64,000 bases of DNA from Siphlonurus alternatus. Its lineage: Eukaryota; Arthropoda; Insecta; Ephemeroptera; Siphlonuridae. Numbering within the stretch: the first letter of the stretch is position 1; the number at the start of each line of letters is the position of its first letter. Below, piece by piece: positions 1 to 11,341 of the stretch. The translations under genes and the position numbers were made by a program. The notes under the pieces are model-generated. The model had not been told where the DNA came from, made no database searches, and saw nothing but the letters and a program-made list of their open reading frames with translations. The stretch covers positions 46,028,829-46,092,828 of the forward strand of contig OX463778.1 of assembly GCA_949825025.1 (NCBI GenBank), read 5' to 3'.

Positions 1-40
1 CTTCTATCACATTGAATATTAATTTTATTTTCTCCGTCAG

Positions 41-1416
41 GTTAATTTCTCCTGGAAAATATTCTTCCCACATAGAAGGAATTGCTGAAAAAAGAGCAAA
101 ACATTTTTTGCAGCAGACAGCAGCTGCAGGATCTGATCAAAACAAACAAGACCAGGTTCAGTCCAAAACAAACTCTAGTACGTATGATAATGGTTTAGTA
201 CACTTTATACCACCATTAAGAAATATTGTACAATGCAATCTTCTAAAAAGAATAATATATAAAAAAAATGACACATTGATCCGTTCAATAAATATGAATA
301 ATCCCTATTGCTTATTATTTAAATGTTCCACTTGTTTCTTGAAATTGGATATTAACAAATGCATCAATTTGTTCACAGAATCATCATTAAATGGATTACC
401 TAATGCAAATAGCAGGAAAAGAACAAATGAATCAGAAGTAAATCTTGGAGTTGAGGAGGCAGAGTATAAGCTTGCAAGTAATAGCATAGTTTTTGAGGAA
501 GAGAAGCAACAGAGCAAGTGTTATGAGCCTGAAGAACAGGAATCTGGCAGCGAAGTAAGAATTCCACGTGAAAGGCATAAGAAACTTTCCAATGCGGTGT
601 GTGAAAACGGTGTGCTTTTAACTGCAGATATCTCAAAAAATGGAAGAAAAAAAGGAATAAATCCCACAGAAGACAAAAACTTTAGAAGTCCTAGCAATTC
701 ATTGATTCCACTGAAGGTAATATATATTAATATATTCTGCATTTTTTCTACATTTTTCTACCAACATAAAACTTATTTAAACTTCTCTCCAATAATTAGT
801 ATTTTATATATATGTTGCAATATTAATTTTAACAAATCATGCTCATCAAGAACCAAATTTCCGGGGTGCGGACCCCATAAGTCCAATCGGAGCAGGGGAA
901 ATGACTATATTGCACATTTTAAATGTAAATATTTCTCATTCTGCTCACATTTACTGCATATATATCAAGACCATATTACTACAACTTTTCTTTCCAAACA
1001 GCATATATTATATATTTTTTTTAGAAGGTATAGAATACAGTATCATTTTAGCTCGGTACAGTTGTGATTGTATATAGATGCTGAATTATCTTAAAATCAT
1101 ACTGAATGGCTTACCAATGCATTTAATAGCGCTAACATGACTTACATAGTTCTGTATTCTTTGTTTCAACAGACAGCTGTAGTGGAGGAAGCAGCAGCGG
1201 ATGAAGTCTTGCAGAAGGACATTCAAAGTGAGGAGGAAGAGGTGTCTGATTGGAGCAGCGCACCTCTACCAAAGAGGAAGCGAATTAGAAAACGAAGATC
1301 AAAGAAAACTCACGAGGCTGTAGAGCCCAGTGCTCTGGAAGCTCCAACCCTTGTCCAATCAGCACCACCCTCAGTACCCATCAGGCACCATCCGGGTCGC
1401 ACCCACATCAGGTAAG

Positions 1417-1448
<32 letters not shown>

Positions 1449-3746
1449 ATATAATTTTATGAATTTTTGTAATGTTTGTTAGCTGTAATGAAGCAAGGAT
1501 TGAAATATTTTAATTGTGTGTGTTTAGAATCCTAGTAAAATTGTGCATAATATATAATACTGTAAGAACATACTAATTTTTATATCAAATTAAAAAGTCT
1601 TAGCAGATAATTTTTTTTTTATATATTCTCATATTGGCATGGTAGCAGAAAAATATACTCAACGCCGTTGGTAATTGAAAACAAAAATTTCTTAATACCA
1701 TTTGCAAGCAGGAAAAACACACACACACACACACACACACAATCACACAATAGACAATAATGGTTGCATTTTTTTATTTCATAATTAGAAAATATACATT
1801 AAATTAAGCTTTTCTGAATTTTTTCAGATTTTTTGGAGTGCGGGAACTAATTTTAAAAAAATATTTAAAATGTCTGATGGGTGGTACACCTGATGGGACA
1901 ACCGTGACGTCATTTGTCGTGCTGTGATTGGCTGTTGATGATGTCACGGCTGCTGTGATTGGCTGTCGGTGACGTCACGGTTGTCCCATCAGGTGTACCA
2001 CCCAAATTCAGGTATTTTAAATATTGTTTTTAAAATTAGTTCTCGCACTCCAAAAAAATCCGAAAAAATTCAGAAAAGCATAATTTTAGGTATATTTTCT
2101 AATTATGAAATAAAAAAATGCAACCATTATTGTCTATTACATTGCAATATGATGCAAACAACTAGACACCAAGTACCAGTATTGTATAATTATATCGAAC
2201 GAATTATGGTGCGGAATAATAGTTTGATTATAATATTTATATTTATCAGCAACTAGAATGCATAGAATTGCTTATATAGAATACATTGTAATACTAAAAT
2301 ACTAATTTAATTAATTATGAAACTAAATAGTTTGGCTCCCAACTTCAACTAATTTTCACTTACATATTTGATTTAATGAAACGGATCAGTTTCCAGATGC
2401 AACCAATATAATATTACTTCATATACTGTATATATTTTTACCAATACAGATTTGATGGAGAGACAGAAAAAGGGTCTGTGAAAGGCAGCAACGAAGCTAC
2501 AGATGATGAAGAATCAACAGCATTGAGAAATTATCCACCCACCTCTTCATCCAGACGTGCTCCCAATTCCCAACATTATGCCAAGTACAACACTGGGACC
2601 TCCAATGATCTCTCTCAGTTGTTATCACAAACCAAACCCATCGTGTTTGAGAGAAACCTCTCACATAACCCCAAACAACTGGCACCAAGTGAGGAGCAGC
2701 AGAGAAACAGTCAGCAGCTAGCCAGCAATCTGCCTCTCCAGTCAAACTACTGGTCCAGCTTGTCTGATGAGCAGCTGTGGAACAACCCCACGCTCAAGGA
2801 AGCTCCAGCATTGAATGAGATCATTGCATTCAAGGTAAATGATAAAGAGACATTGAAAAAATCATCTTAAGGGCTAGGTAACACACCCAATGTTAAAAAT
2901 ATTTCCACACATGAAAATTATGAAACAAATATCTTAAAATGTTCTCCTCTAGTGATCCTCTATCAGTAGCTAAAATATCATGTGCAAATTCGTTCCAGTT
3001 TTTGAGGTATTAAATTTTTAAAATGGCTAATTTCACATAGAAGTTCCATCTCTCCATGTTAAATTAGTCAAGTTTAGAAATTAATAACTCAGAAACTAGA
3101 TTAATTGAGTTTATACACCTGATATTTTAGCTACTGATGCTAAGAAATGTATAGGTGAATATTTTAAGATATGTTTCATACTTTTTTTTCCCCAAAAATA
3201 AAATCTGAAATTTTAATTCTTTTAAACTTTTTTTTATTTTTTATTTATTATTTTTTTTTTTTTTATTTTTCCTTCTTATGGCCTATGTTTGGTCTTTTGA
3301 GCAATAACGCTTTTTTATAAAACAACCCTATGACACTGTCAAATATATTATATGCTAACTTCACTTTATGGAGTTCATGAGGTTTTGCTGTTTTTCTTAG
3401 GTGCTGTGCCTGGGGCCGGACTATACCCCTCAGCTTTCTCCGTGGCTTATTGCTGCAGTTGCCACCGAGCAGCTTACTCAGACTGACAAACTTAGACTCT
3501 CCATTCTAAGTGAGCATTTGTTGCTTAATCAATTCAAAAGTTGAAGTAAAGTATTGGAAAGTTTATCTGATATAATTATAATTATTTCCTAATTTTGCAG
3601 GAGGTTCTAATCCTTTGTATAGAAAAGATGGAAAATTTGAGATGAAGGATATGTCGGAGGAACAGGAGGAAGAATTCATCACCATCGCCTGGCAAGACAT
3701 GGTTACCCCTCGGATAATTCCCCCTGTATCCAGCAATGTGGAATAA
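41..3746 (+). CDS. COIL: Coilin, C-terminal part (six exons, 5' end outside window)
   Basis: Coilin is the scaffold protein of nuclear Cajal bodies and acts in snRNP maturation. Exons by frame, splice sites and phase: 41-177, 379-716, 1173-1411, 2450-2834, 3401-3509 and 3601-3746 (stop TAA at 3744). They join without frame conflict into 450 residues. The middle is acidic and serine-rich, with a strongly basic stretch PKRKRIRKRRSKK (about 1260-1310) that looks like a nuclear localisation signal. The C-terminus matches the coilin atypical Tudor domain: EIIAFKVLCLGPDYTPQLSP, then a loop, then GKFEMKDMSEEQEEEFITIA followed by WQDMVTPRIIPP. This parallels the family pattern of an 'AFK' strand, a Y-S/T-P motif, and a final W-x-(E/D)-(M/L)-(I/V)-x-P-R-(L/I)-I strand. 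The N-terminal self-association domain must lie upstream of the window. Identity rests on the last about 110 residues; the rest is low-complexity and fits but does not prove it. Confidence 0.82.
1749..2138. mobile_element. Palindromic MITE in coilin intron 3
   Basis: The outer arms AATAGACAATAATGGTTGCA (1749-1768) and its reverse complement (2119-2138) bound a near-complete palindrome of about 390 bp centred near 1944. The inner arms carry TGGTACACCTGATGGGACAA and its reverse complement, and TGACGTCA occurs in both arms. No coding capacity is visible. It shares the 'CAGATTTTTT..GAACTA.TTTTAAAAA' subterminal pattern with the TGACGTCA MITE family found at 12702, 15916 and 24167, so it is probably a diverged relative. 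Confidence 0.75.
2868..3215. mobile_element. Diverged palindromic MITE of the TTAA family in coilin intron 4
   Basis: It starts TTAAGGGCTAGGTAACAC. The arms around 'GTTCTCCTCT..CTATCAGTAG' and 'CTACTGATG..GAATATTTTAA' pair imperfectly. It resembles the better preserved copies at 3761-4125 and 6096-6450 but is older. It is followed by a T-rich tract (about 3225-3270). Confidence 0.55.
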
Positions 3747-3760
3747 AACCTTTTACCCTA

Positions 3761-4125
3761 TTAAGGGTAAGATAACGCCACCAATGTTAAAAAAAAAAAA
3801 AATCCCTCACACAAAAATTTTGAAAATTTTTAAAATGTTCTCCTCTACACCCCCTATCAGTAGCTAAAATACATATTAGGTATGCAAATACGATCTAGTT
3901 TTTGAGTTATGAATTTTTAAAGTTGACTACTTTAACATGGAGAAATGAAACTTCCATGTTAAATTAGTCAACTTAAAAAAATCATAACTCAAAAACTAGG
4001 TTGTATTTGTATACCTGATATTTTATCTACTGATAGGGGGTGTAGAGGAGAACATTTTAAATTTTTTTCAGAATTTTTGTGTGAGGGATTTTTTTTTAAC
4101 ATTGGTGGCGTTATCTTGCCCTTAA
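3761..4125. mobile_element. Palindromic MITE (TTAA family) in coilin 3' region
   Basis: Both ends are TTAA, with terminal inverted repeats GGGTAAGATAACGCCACCAA and the reverse complement at the right end. The whole 365 bp folds into one hairpin. TTAA at both ends fits a 4-bp TTAA target duplication, as used by piggyBac-type transposases; that is inference from the family rule. A close copy lies at 6096-6450. Confidence 0.8.
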
Positions 4126-4233
4126 ATTTAATGAACATACTTTTATTAGACTCAGTTTTGTAAACTGTTCATCTGAAAATTATATCTACACTGTATTTAC
4201 TTTGTATTTCAAATATTGTTTTCATTTTATTTC

Positions 4234-4239
4234 AATAAA
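4234..4239 (+). promoter_or_regulatory. Candidate polyadenylation signal of coilin
   Basis: An AATAAA hexamer lies about 490 bases after the coilin stop codon, beyond the palindromic element at 3761-4125. A second AATAAA overlaps the stop codon itself (3742-3747), so the true site is uncertain. If the distal signal is used, the 3' UTR contains a long hairpin. Confidence 0.3.
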
Positions 4240-4489
4240 TGATATTACATTGTAAGATATTGTTAAAATAATTAAAATGTTAAAGAACTGCATGTAAATC
4301 TAAATAAAATTGAAATCATTTTTAAAATATTTGTATAACTATATACATCTGTAATTTTTAATTTTCATTGTTGTCCAATGGTGGAATTTGTTTTTCAACA
4401 TTTTGTCCACAGTGCTTTCTGAGGCTTCTAATACCCAATCTGCATGCATATTGCTTGACACTTAAGTATCCAGGACCAAATTTCGGGAG

Positions 4490-4650
4490 GAGCTGTCTCC
4501 ATATTGTAAGGCCAATGTTAAAAAAATAATAATAATAATAAAGTGGAGGAATTTCCTATATTGCCCATGTTAAATCCAAAATTTCAGAGTGGGGCTGCGG
4601 CCCTTCGCCCCCCCCCCCCCCCCCCCCGGATCCGTGCCTGCAAAAGTACT
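4490..4650. repeat. Dispersed repeat with poly(C) tract and GGATCCGTGCCTGC end
   Basis: The segment reads ...ATTGCCCATGTTAAATCCAA.., then a poly(C) run at about 4610-4627, then GGATCCGTGCCTGC. Similar pieces recur near 19570-19640, 30780-30980 and 32095-32190, always pairing a long G or C homopolymer with a 'GGATCCGxGxCTG' end. No coding sequence is seen. Between 4650 and 6090 I find no gene: the sequence is AT-rich with scattered short ORFs. Confidence 0.5.
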
Positions 4651-6095
4651 GTATCTAATTGTAAGTGGAGAGAACGTATGTTGAATACACAATTAACATT
4701 CCAGAGCACAAACCACCCCAGCGGAGTACAGACAGCCCATAAGCTTACTTGTTCCTACCAAATCCATTAAAACTATAGTAGCTAGTTGGCCACCCCTCCC
4801 AATTCATGAAATTCGCCGTACTCGGGAATCAAATCAAGCTGGGACATCTCAGACACGAGAGAAGTGCTCAAATCACACACCATATAGAGATCCCTTTCTA
4901 ATTGTAAGTTAACTTATAATGCAACAGCAGTAATATATTTATATATATAATATTGTCCGTTCCCAGTCAGAACTTTTTATTAGCATAAATGTTATAAATT
5001 TCTGGCAACATCATGCACACAATTGAGGCTGTTCATCTCTCATTTATTCCTGACTTTCATGTTGCACGCATGTGAGTAATTTTTTTGAAAAAATTCTTGA
5101 TAAAAGATCTATGGTTTCTACAGTGGAGCCTATTTTTTCCTTATGGGAAATTTGTATCACATAATGTAGTTCGATCCTACAATGTTTTTTTTGTAAATTT
5201 TGAAATTTGGGTCATACATTCATTGTACACTGGTTCTAGGGGTACCTTTATTATTTTAAAAAAAAATTATATTTTTGCGGCTATAGGGCATTTTAATGCC
5301 AATGTTTGCCAATATGGGTAATGTTGGGTCCCCTAACCACCTCTATATAATGAAGTCACCCGTCCATGTAAGACTATTATTTCAAATTTAAGAGCTGTGA
5401 CAATATTTTCACAATTTCATTGGTGTTCTTTTAGATTTGTGCCTTTACGTACGTTACTTCAAAAATTCCAAAATAATTTGAACAAATATATAGATTGCCT
5501 GAGGCCCTTTTTACTAACAAAAAATGGAAACTAATTACGTTAAAAGTAAATCTAATGAATAATAATTAGTAGTGAAGTATAGGCAACATGTTGTTTTTTA
5601 TCACCAGGGTAAATAATGAACTTAATTAGCTAATGCACTTCATTGATTATTATTATTTGTTTTTTCTTTAATGTATATGGGTGATATACAAATATTATGC
5701 AATGGTCAGCATTGCAGGTTGCCTACTTCACCATACGCTGCTGTTAATAGTAAAATAATATATATATATATATAAAAAAATTAAATTTGCATTAAAATAT
5801 GCAAGAGCAGTACATTACCAAAATTTTATTCAAAAGGAGACAATTTATGCACATTGATGAATCCACAGTGGAAAATATATATGACGAGTTCACAAATTCT
5901 GGGTTGTTACAAAATGTAAAAATAACTGAACATTTGTTTTGACATCTAGCTGGAACTTTCAAACTAAATGTCTTATTGTAATTTGAAAACATGATAAATG
6001 CAACAATATATTTAAAAATAAAACTAATTCAAAATTAACATTAAACAAAGATAAAGAAACAAATTAATTTTTAATTGTTGAAAAGTACTACACTA

Positions 6096-6450
6096 TTAAG
6101 GGTAAGGTAACGCCACCAATGTTAAAAAAAATCCCTCTCACAAAAATTCTGAAAAAAATTTAAAATGTTCTCCTCTACACCCCCTATCAGTAGCTAAAAT
6201 ATCAGGTATACAAATACGATCTAGTTTTTGAGTTATGAATTTTTAAAGTTGGCCAATTTAACATGGGAGTTTCATTTCTCCATGTTAAAGTAGTCAACTT
6301 TAAAATTTTATAACTCAAAAACTAGATCGTATTTGTATACCTGATATTTTAGGTACTGATAGGGGGTATAGAGGAGAACATTTTAAATTTTTTTCAGAAT
6401 TTTTGTGAGAGGGATTTTTTTTAACATTGGTGGCGTTACCTTACCCTTAA
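6096..6450. mobile_element. Palindromic MITE (TTAA family), second full copy
   Basis: TTAA sits at both ends, with TIR GGGTAAGGTAACGCCACCAA and its reverse complement. The internal arms match the 3761-4125 copy closely, with the central difference limited to a few substitutions. Directly abutting on the right (6451-6528) is one arm of a related element (GGGTAAGCTAGGTAACACGG), so two family members share the TTAA at 6447-6450. Confidence 0.8.
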
Positions 6451-6588
6451 GGGTAAGCTAGGTAACACGGATCAGCTGACCCAATGCTAAAAAAAAATCC
6501 ACACATGAAAATTATGAAAAAAATTCTTGTTTAATACTATAATTATAATTACTGCACATATAAGAAAATATATCATACCATATGTGTA

Positions 6589-8639
6589 GGGTGACCAGAC
6601 GTACCGTTTTGACCGGTACAGTACCGTTTTAGAGTACCATGTCCCGGTGTCCCCAAAGAGGCTCTCGGGACGCCTAAATGTACCGCTTTCGGACAAAATT
6701 TATAAAAGGGACATTTTTTAAAATTTTTATCATTAAAAAAATAAAAAATTCAAAGGAATGTGGTTTTGAATATTTACGAAAATGTACGGACGCAAATGAT
6801 TTTGCAACTCCATGCCCCTTTTTTGTTGATCGCATTCGCAAAACAGCACATTTCTTCCAAAATTGCGGAATAGATATATTTTACATATACGCGCAAGTAT
6901 GCATATATACTACGTGAAATGAAGTCACTACTTTTCGATTAAATTTTGAATAAAAAATAAGTAAAAAACTTTGCACAAAAATATCATCTCCTTTAATATT
7001 GATGATATTCACTTGATGGAAATTTCCAATAATATATGAAATTGAAAAAATCATTCTTATGCATTGTGACGAGGCTGAGACAAAAATTTATTTGTCTTTC
7101 TTTTTTTTTTTTCACAATAATCGTGCATCATGGATATTACGTAAATAAATAAATGGAAAATAATATGAGGGAAAAACGCCACAAATATTATTCATACAAT
7201 CAAGTAATTTTAGCTGTTATTAAGCCCTATTTGAATGCTATAAATTAATTCAGCTATTTCACTCTATAACAAGAGTTTTATTTATTTATTCATTGTACAT
7301 TCAGCCTCAAGGGCTGAGGCTATTTAGGGAATTTAATCCCTCTTTAGCCATAGAATTTTACATAGTTAATGAAAATATTTGTTATTTGAATACATGAATT
7401 ATAATATTTTTACATGATAAATTGAAATACATAAATAATTGGATACCTAAGGCTCTAATACATAATAATATACAATAAAATGGTTGAAGAAGTTAACAAT
7501 TTGGCACTGGGATGTACATTATCTGAATTAAATAGTAAGACATTAGAATTTATGTTGACAAGAAATAGTTTATATAACATAACAGTAAGATTACTAACAA
7601 GTAAGTTAATATGAATTTGGTAATTTTAGCTGCTATTAAGCCCTATTTGAATGCTATAAATTAATTCAGCTATTTCACTCTATAACAAGAGTTCACACTA
7701 TTTGCAAAATGAACTGCAGTTCGATTAAAAGTATTAATTCAAATTAATATCTTGCTTTATACTCCATTTTTTTTTTTTGTATAATTTATCTCGTGACATT
7801 ATATTAAGTTTTATTTATTTATAAACAAATATATATTGCATTATTTAAGTAACACGTACATTTAGAAATATTGTGAATGGAGACGGAAAATTTGATAACG
7901 AAATTAAAAAAAAATAATAATAATAATAAATTTAAAATATTTAAATATAATTTTTGTATTGGGAAAGTATCCTTCGAAGGTATGCTTTTTGAGTATAATA
8001 AATTTCTTGTATTGCTTTTGTTTCTCTTTATTTTACATGTAACTTTACAACATAAATAGAATCGTGGCCAGGCCAAGAAAAAAGGTTAATTTTAGGAAAT
8101 CAACTCACTGGCACAGTTTTCTTGCATGGTGACTATAATAAATCTCTTTTTTTCTAATTCTATGAAAAATATTATTTAAAGTAGAGTGAGCGATTGCATA
8201 ATTTATTATTTTATTTCCTTAAAATATTTTAACCTGCCCTGCTTTATTGAGAAATGAAAACCAAAAAATTTCATCTCAAATAGCTTCATTGCAAAAAAAT
8301 CCCAAAGTTTGTTTTCCTGAGCCCTTTAATGCAGCCTTATGGATTATGGAACAGAAAACAGCGTTTTACTCAAACTTCGTCTGAACTATGGTATCAATTA
8401 AAAAATACTTACGTATAATCTATGACGAAAATTCTTTAATGGATTTACAAATAAAATAAATTTTTTCGGAAAAAACGGCTTCATAAAAAAAAACAATTCA
8501 TTTGAAAATCCATTTAGAAAAAAAGTAAAAAAGGGGGCGTGGCACCCAAAAAAATCGCGCCTCCGGCGGGGGTTTTGGCCCTTCAGGCCTCTATCTTGGA
8601 GGCATGTACCGTTTTGGACATCAAGATATCTGGTCACCC
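6589..8639. mobile_element. 2.05 kb DNA transposon with GGGTGACCAGAC termini
   Basis: The left end is GGGTGACCAGACGTACCG and the right end is the reverse complement, ...ATCTGGTCACCC. Both are flanked by TA (6587-6588 and 8640-8641), consistent with a TA target-site duplication as in Tc1/mariner-type elements. 'TACCGTTTTG' also recurs inverted near both ends (about 6601 and 8607). The interior is AT-rich and I recognise no transposase, so it is non-autonomous or decayed. It carries the nested insertion at 7278-7619. Confidence 0.7.
7204..7693. mobile_element. Insertion flanked by a 74-bp direct repeat
   Basis: The same 74-bp sequence (GTAATTTTAGCTG...AACAAGAGTT) occurs at 7204-7277 and 7620-7693 with one mismatch. 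Between them, 7278-7619 begins TTATTTATTTATT, which read on the minus strand is an (AAATA)n-like tail. This is the signature of a 5'-truncated LINE-type insertion in minus orientation with an unusually long target-site duplication. No reading frame is recognisable. Confidence 0.65.
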
Positions 8640-8963
8640 TACATATGTGGTGCACTATTTTCATGCTTCCATGATGATATACAGATATATATTTATAATT
8701 GTAAGTAATCTTATAATAACATACATTAGGGTGATACATGCAGTAATTATAATATAATTATACTGTAATTATGAAGTCTTTGTAACAACATTTGAAACTT
8801 TTTTTTTTCTGAAATTTACACATTAGAATACCAGTCTTAATCTTAGAAGTCAATGGAAAGATTTAGCTAACTATCAAAAATGTAAAGTTCTTGTATCCTG
8901 TGAATTCTTAATTTCTTATAGAAAAAAATCATTAATCAAACATTTGAAATTTTGACAGTACAT

Positions 8964-9123
8964 TTAAGGCTGCTGGCTCATGTACTTCAAAGCACACTTT
9001 GCAGCTGCTCTCTTGGCCAGGGACTTGTTTTCTCCAAGTCCAAAGAATGACATCTGCTTTCCTTGCAACTCGAGGCTCAGTTTTATCATAACATGTTGTC
9101 CTGAAGCCAGCTTGTGAGGCTTT
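8964..9123 (-). other. Dicer C-terminal dsRNA-binding domain and stop
   Basis: The last exon encodes [20 protein letters not shown], then [20 protein letters not shown] and KYMSQQP with a TAA stop at 8964-8966. The KxLAKRAAAxxAL helix is the conserved RNA-contacting end of a dsRBD. It is joined in phase to exon 9337-9415. Confidence 0.88.
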
Positions 9124-11276
9124 CTGAAAACAGCAAATAAGAAAATAATATAGCCTCTACAAGTATTAAATAAAAAGTGCAATTTAAACAGCACAAACTT
9201 CTCTCTGCCCCATCTCAACCCGCTCTCTCCCATATATCTCACTAAATTGAACAGCCTGCATGACTGTTGAAAATTACTAACAATTTAAACAAGACTTCGC
9301 ATATGTTATTGTTATTAAAAAATAGAAAATGCTTACTCAAATCGAAGATTGTTGTCAGTGCAAGATTCATACAACATTCGCACTGGCTGCTTTGGGACTT
9401 TGGCACTGAAGAGATCTGTTGAAAAAAATAATGTTGTCTTATTAAAATTATCTGCAGTCTTTTTTTCTGTTAAGGTTACGCCAATCAGCTGTTTTTTAAG
9501 TCCTATTTGATTAACATGTAAACCTTAGCAAATTCACATAAATTCTGGAAAAAATTGGAGAGACAGATTTTAGTACCTAAAAGCCATAGAAAAAATTTCA
9601 AGACAATTATTCAAGCCGATTTTCTTTAATTAGTTTGGCTCTACATAGGAAAACCATATGTTGAAAATTAAAAAAATTAATTAAAAAAAATCGGCTCGAA
9701 TAATTGTATTGTCTTGAAATATTTTCTATGGCTTTTGTGTCTCGAATTTTTCAGAATTTGTGAATTTGCTAAGGTTTACATGTCAATCAAATGGGACTAA
9801 AAAAACCAGCTGATTGGCATTACCTTACCCTTAGCAAGACACAATTACACACATTGAACAGCAAATAATACTGTATTTCCAAAGTAACTCACCAATTTCT
9901 TTTTTCATCAAAGGATAGAAAACTTCCCAAGTTCTGGTTAGATTTTTACCAGAATCTAGAAACACAGCTCCAGCCAGTGATTCAAAAAGATCTCCCAACA
10001 CCTTTGGCACATCTATTGTTGTAGCAACTTGAGCAGAATCTTCTTGTAGAAGCAGCAGGTACTAAAAAAATAATAACACATCAGAAAACTTTACTTTTTG
10101 TCAGCAGCAATAATTAGTACCTCCTCACTGATGCAGTGGTTGTTTTGCTCCTGGTAACGAACAAAGTTGTCTACAGAACTGATTACCCTGGCAGACTGAT
10201 GAAGCATGTGACAGTGAAAGCCGTAACGCACAGTTAGCGATGCAAATGTGATGTTGTTCACCAGGGCAGAACGTAAATCAGTCAGCTGACCAGGGTTCAA
10301 GTTGCCACACTGCTCGTAAATATGGCAAGTCACAAGAAAATCTACAAATAAAGGGAAAATAAAAGCATTAAAATATATTTTAATTGTTTGTTTTTACAGC
10401 TAAATCCAAATCGTTTGTTTAGTATGTAGTCACAATGTATAAACTGATATTTAATGTGAATAAATAAAATAATGAATAAATTTTTAAAATGCATGTCATG
10501 CATAAAAGTAGAAGTAAAATGGCTTAATAGCCAACACGTAGAGGGCGTAAGAAAAGAAGAAGATGCATAAAAGTGAATCTCCATCTTTACTGTACCTAAG
10601 ACAGCGTCTCCCAGGAACTCCAAACGCTGGAAGCAATCAGTGAGTCGATTTGAAATGTATGAAGGGTGACTGAGAGCTTGAAGCAGAAGTCCACGATCCT
10701 TGAACCTGTATCCCAGTTGTCTTTCCAAAGTATCTGTGCCTATTATAAACAAATGAGGTATTTTTTATAAGCATAACAAGAAAGGTTTCCAATATGATTA
10801 AGTGACAAGACTACACAAAAGGAATTTCAATAGGAATGTGTTACTAATATTCTAAATACTAAATTTTGCTTAAAACATTGTCTTAGAATTTCTAAGATTT
10901 TTTATTTTTGTTTAGAGCGAGCACCTAAAAGGATGCCCTCGAGAGTGTGCATGCTCAGAATAAGGCAATATGTTAAAGATGTAATTAAATTCTTTCCAAG
11001 AAGAGGTCTCTACACTGGGAGGCACACCAGAAATCATCTATTTACAGCTGACCTGTGAGGTGCCTTGCCAGCTGTGCTTCGACATTGATTGTAGGGTCAT
11101 CGTTCCTGATGCTGCATGCAGGTTGGGAAGTCATCACTTCCCCAATACTTGCTGGTAGGATTCCAAACCATGAGAGCAATTTAGCAGAAGCAAGTGGACC
11201 ACAGCTCTCGATGTATGCTCCTAGCAATGCTTCTACACAGTCTGCAACACACTGTAACACAAATTACAGTATGGAA

Positions 11277-11341
<65 letters not shown>

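Noticed and set aside
1..1067. Single 351-codon gene at the window start
   Set aside because: The frame reads through introns: good donors at 178 and 717 and an acceptor at 378 cut it into coilin exons, and the last third is plain AT-rich intron.
6678..6917. 79-codon ORF in the GGGTGACC element as a transposase
   Set aside because: It is lysine- and aromatic-rich by AT composition and has no DDE/D or helix-turn-helix pattern.
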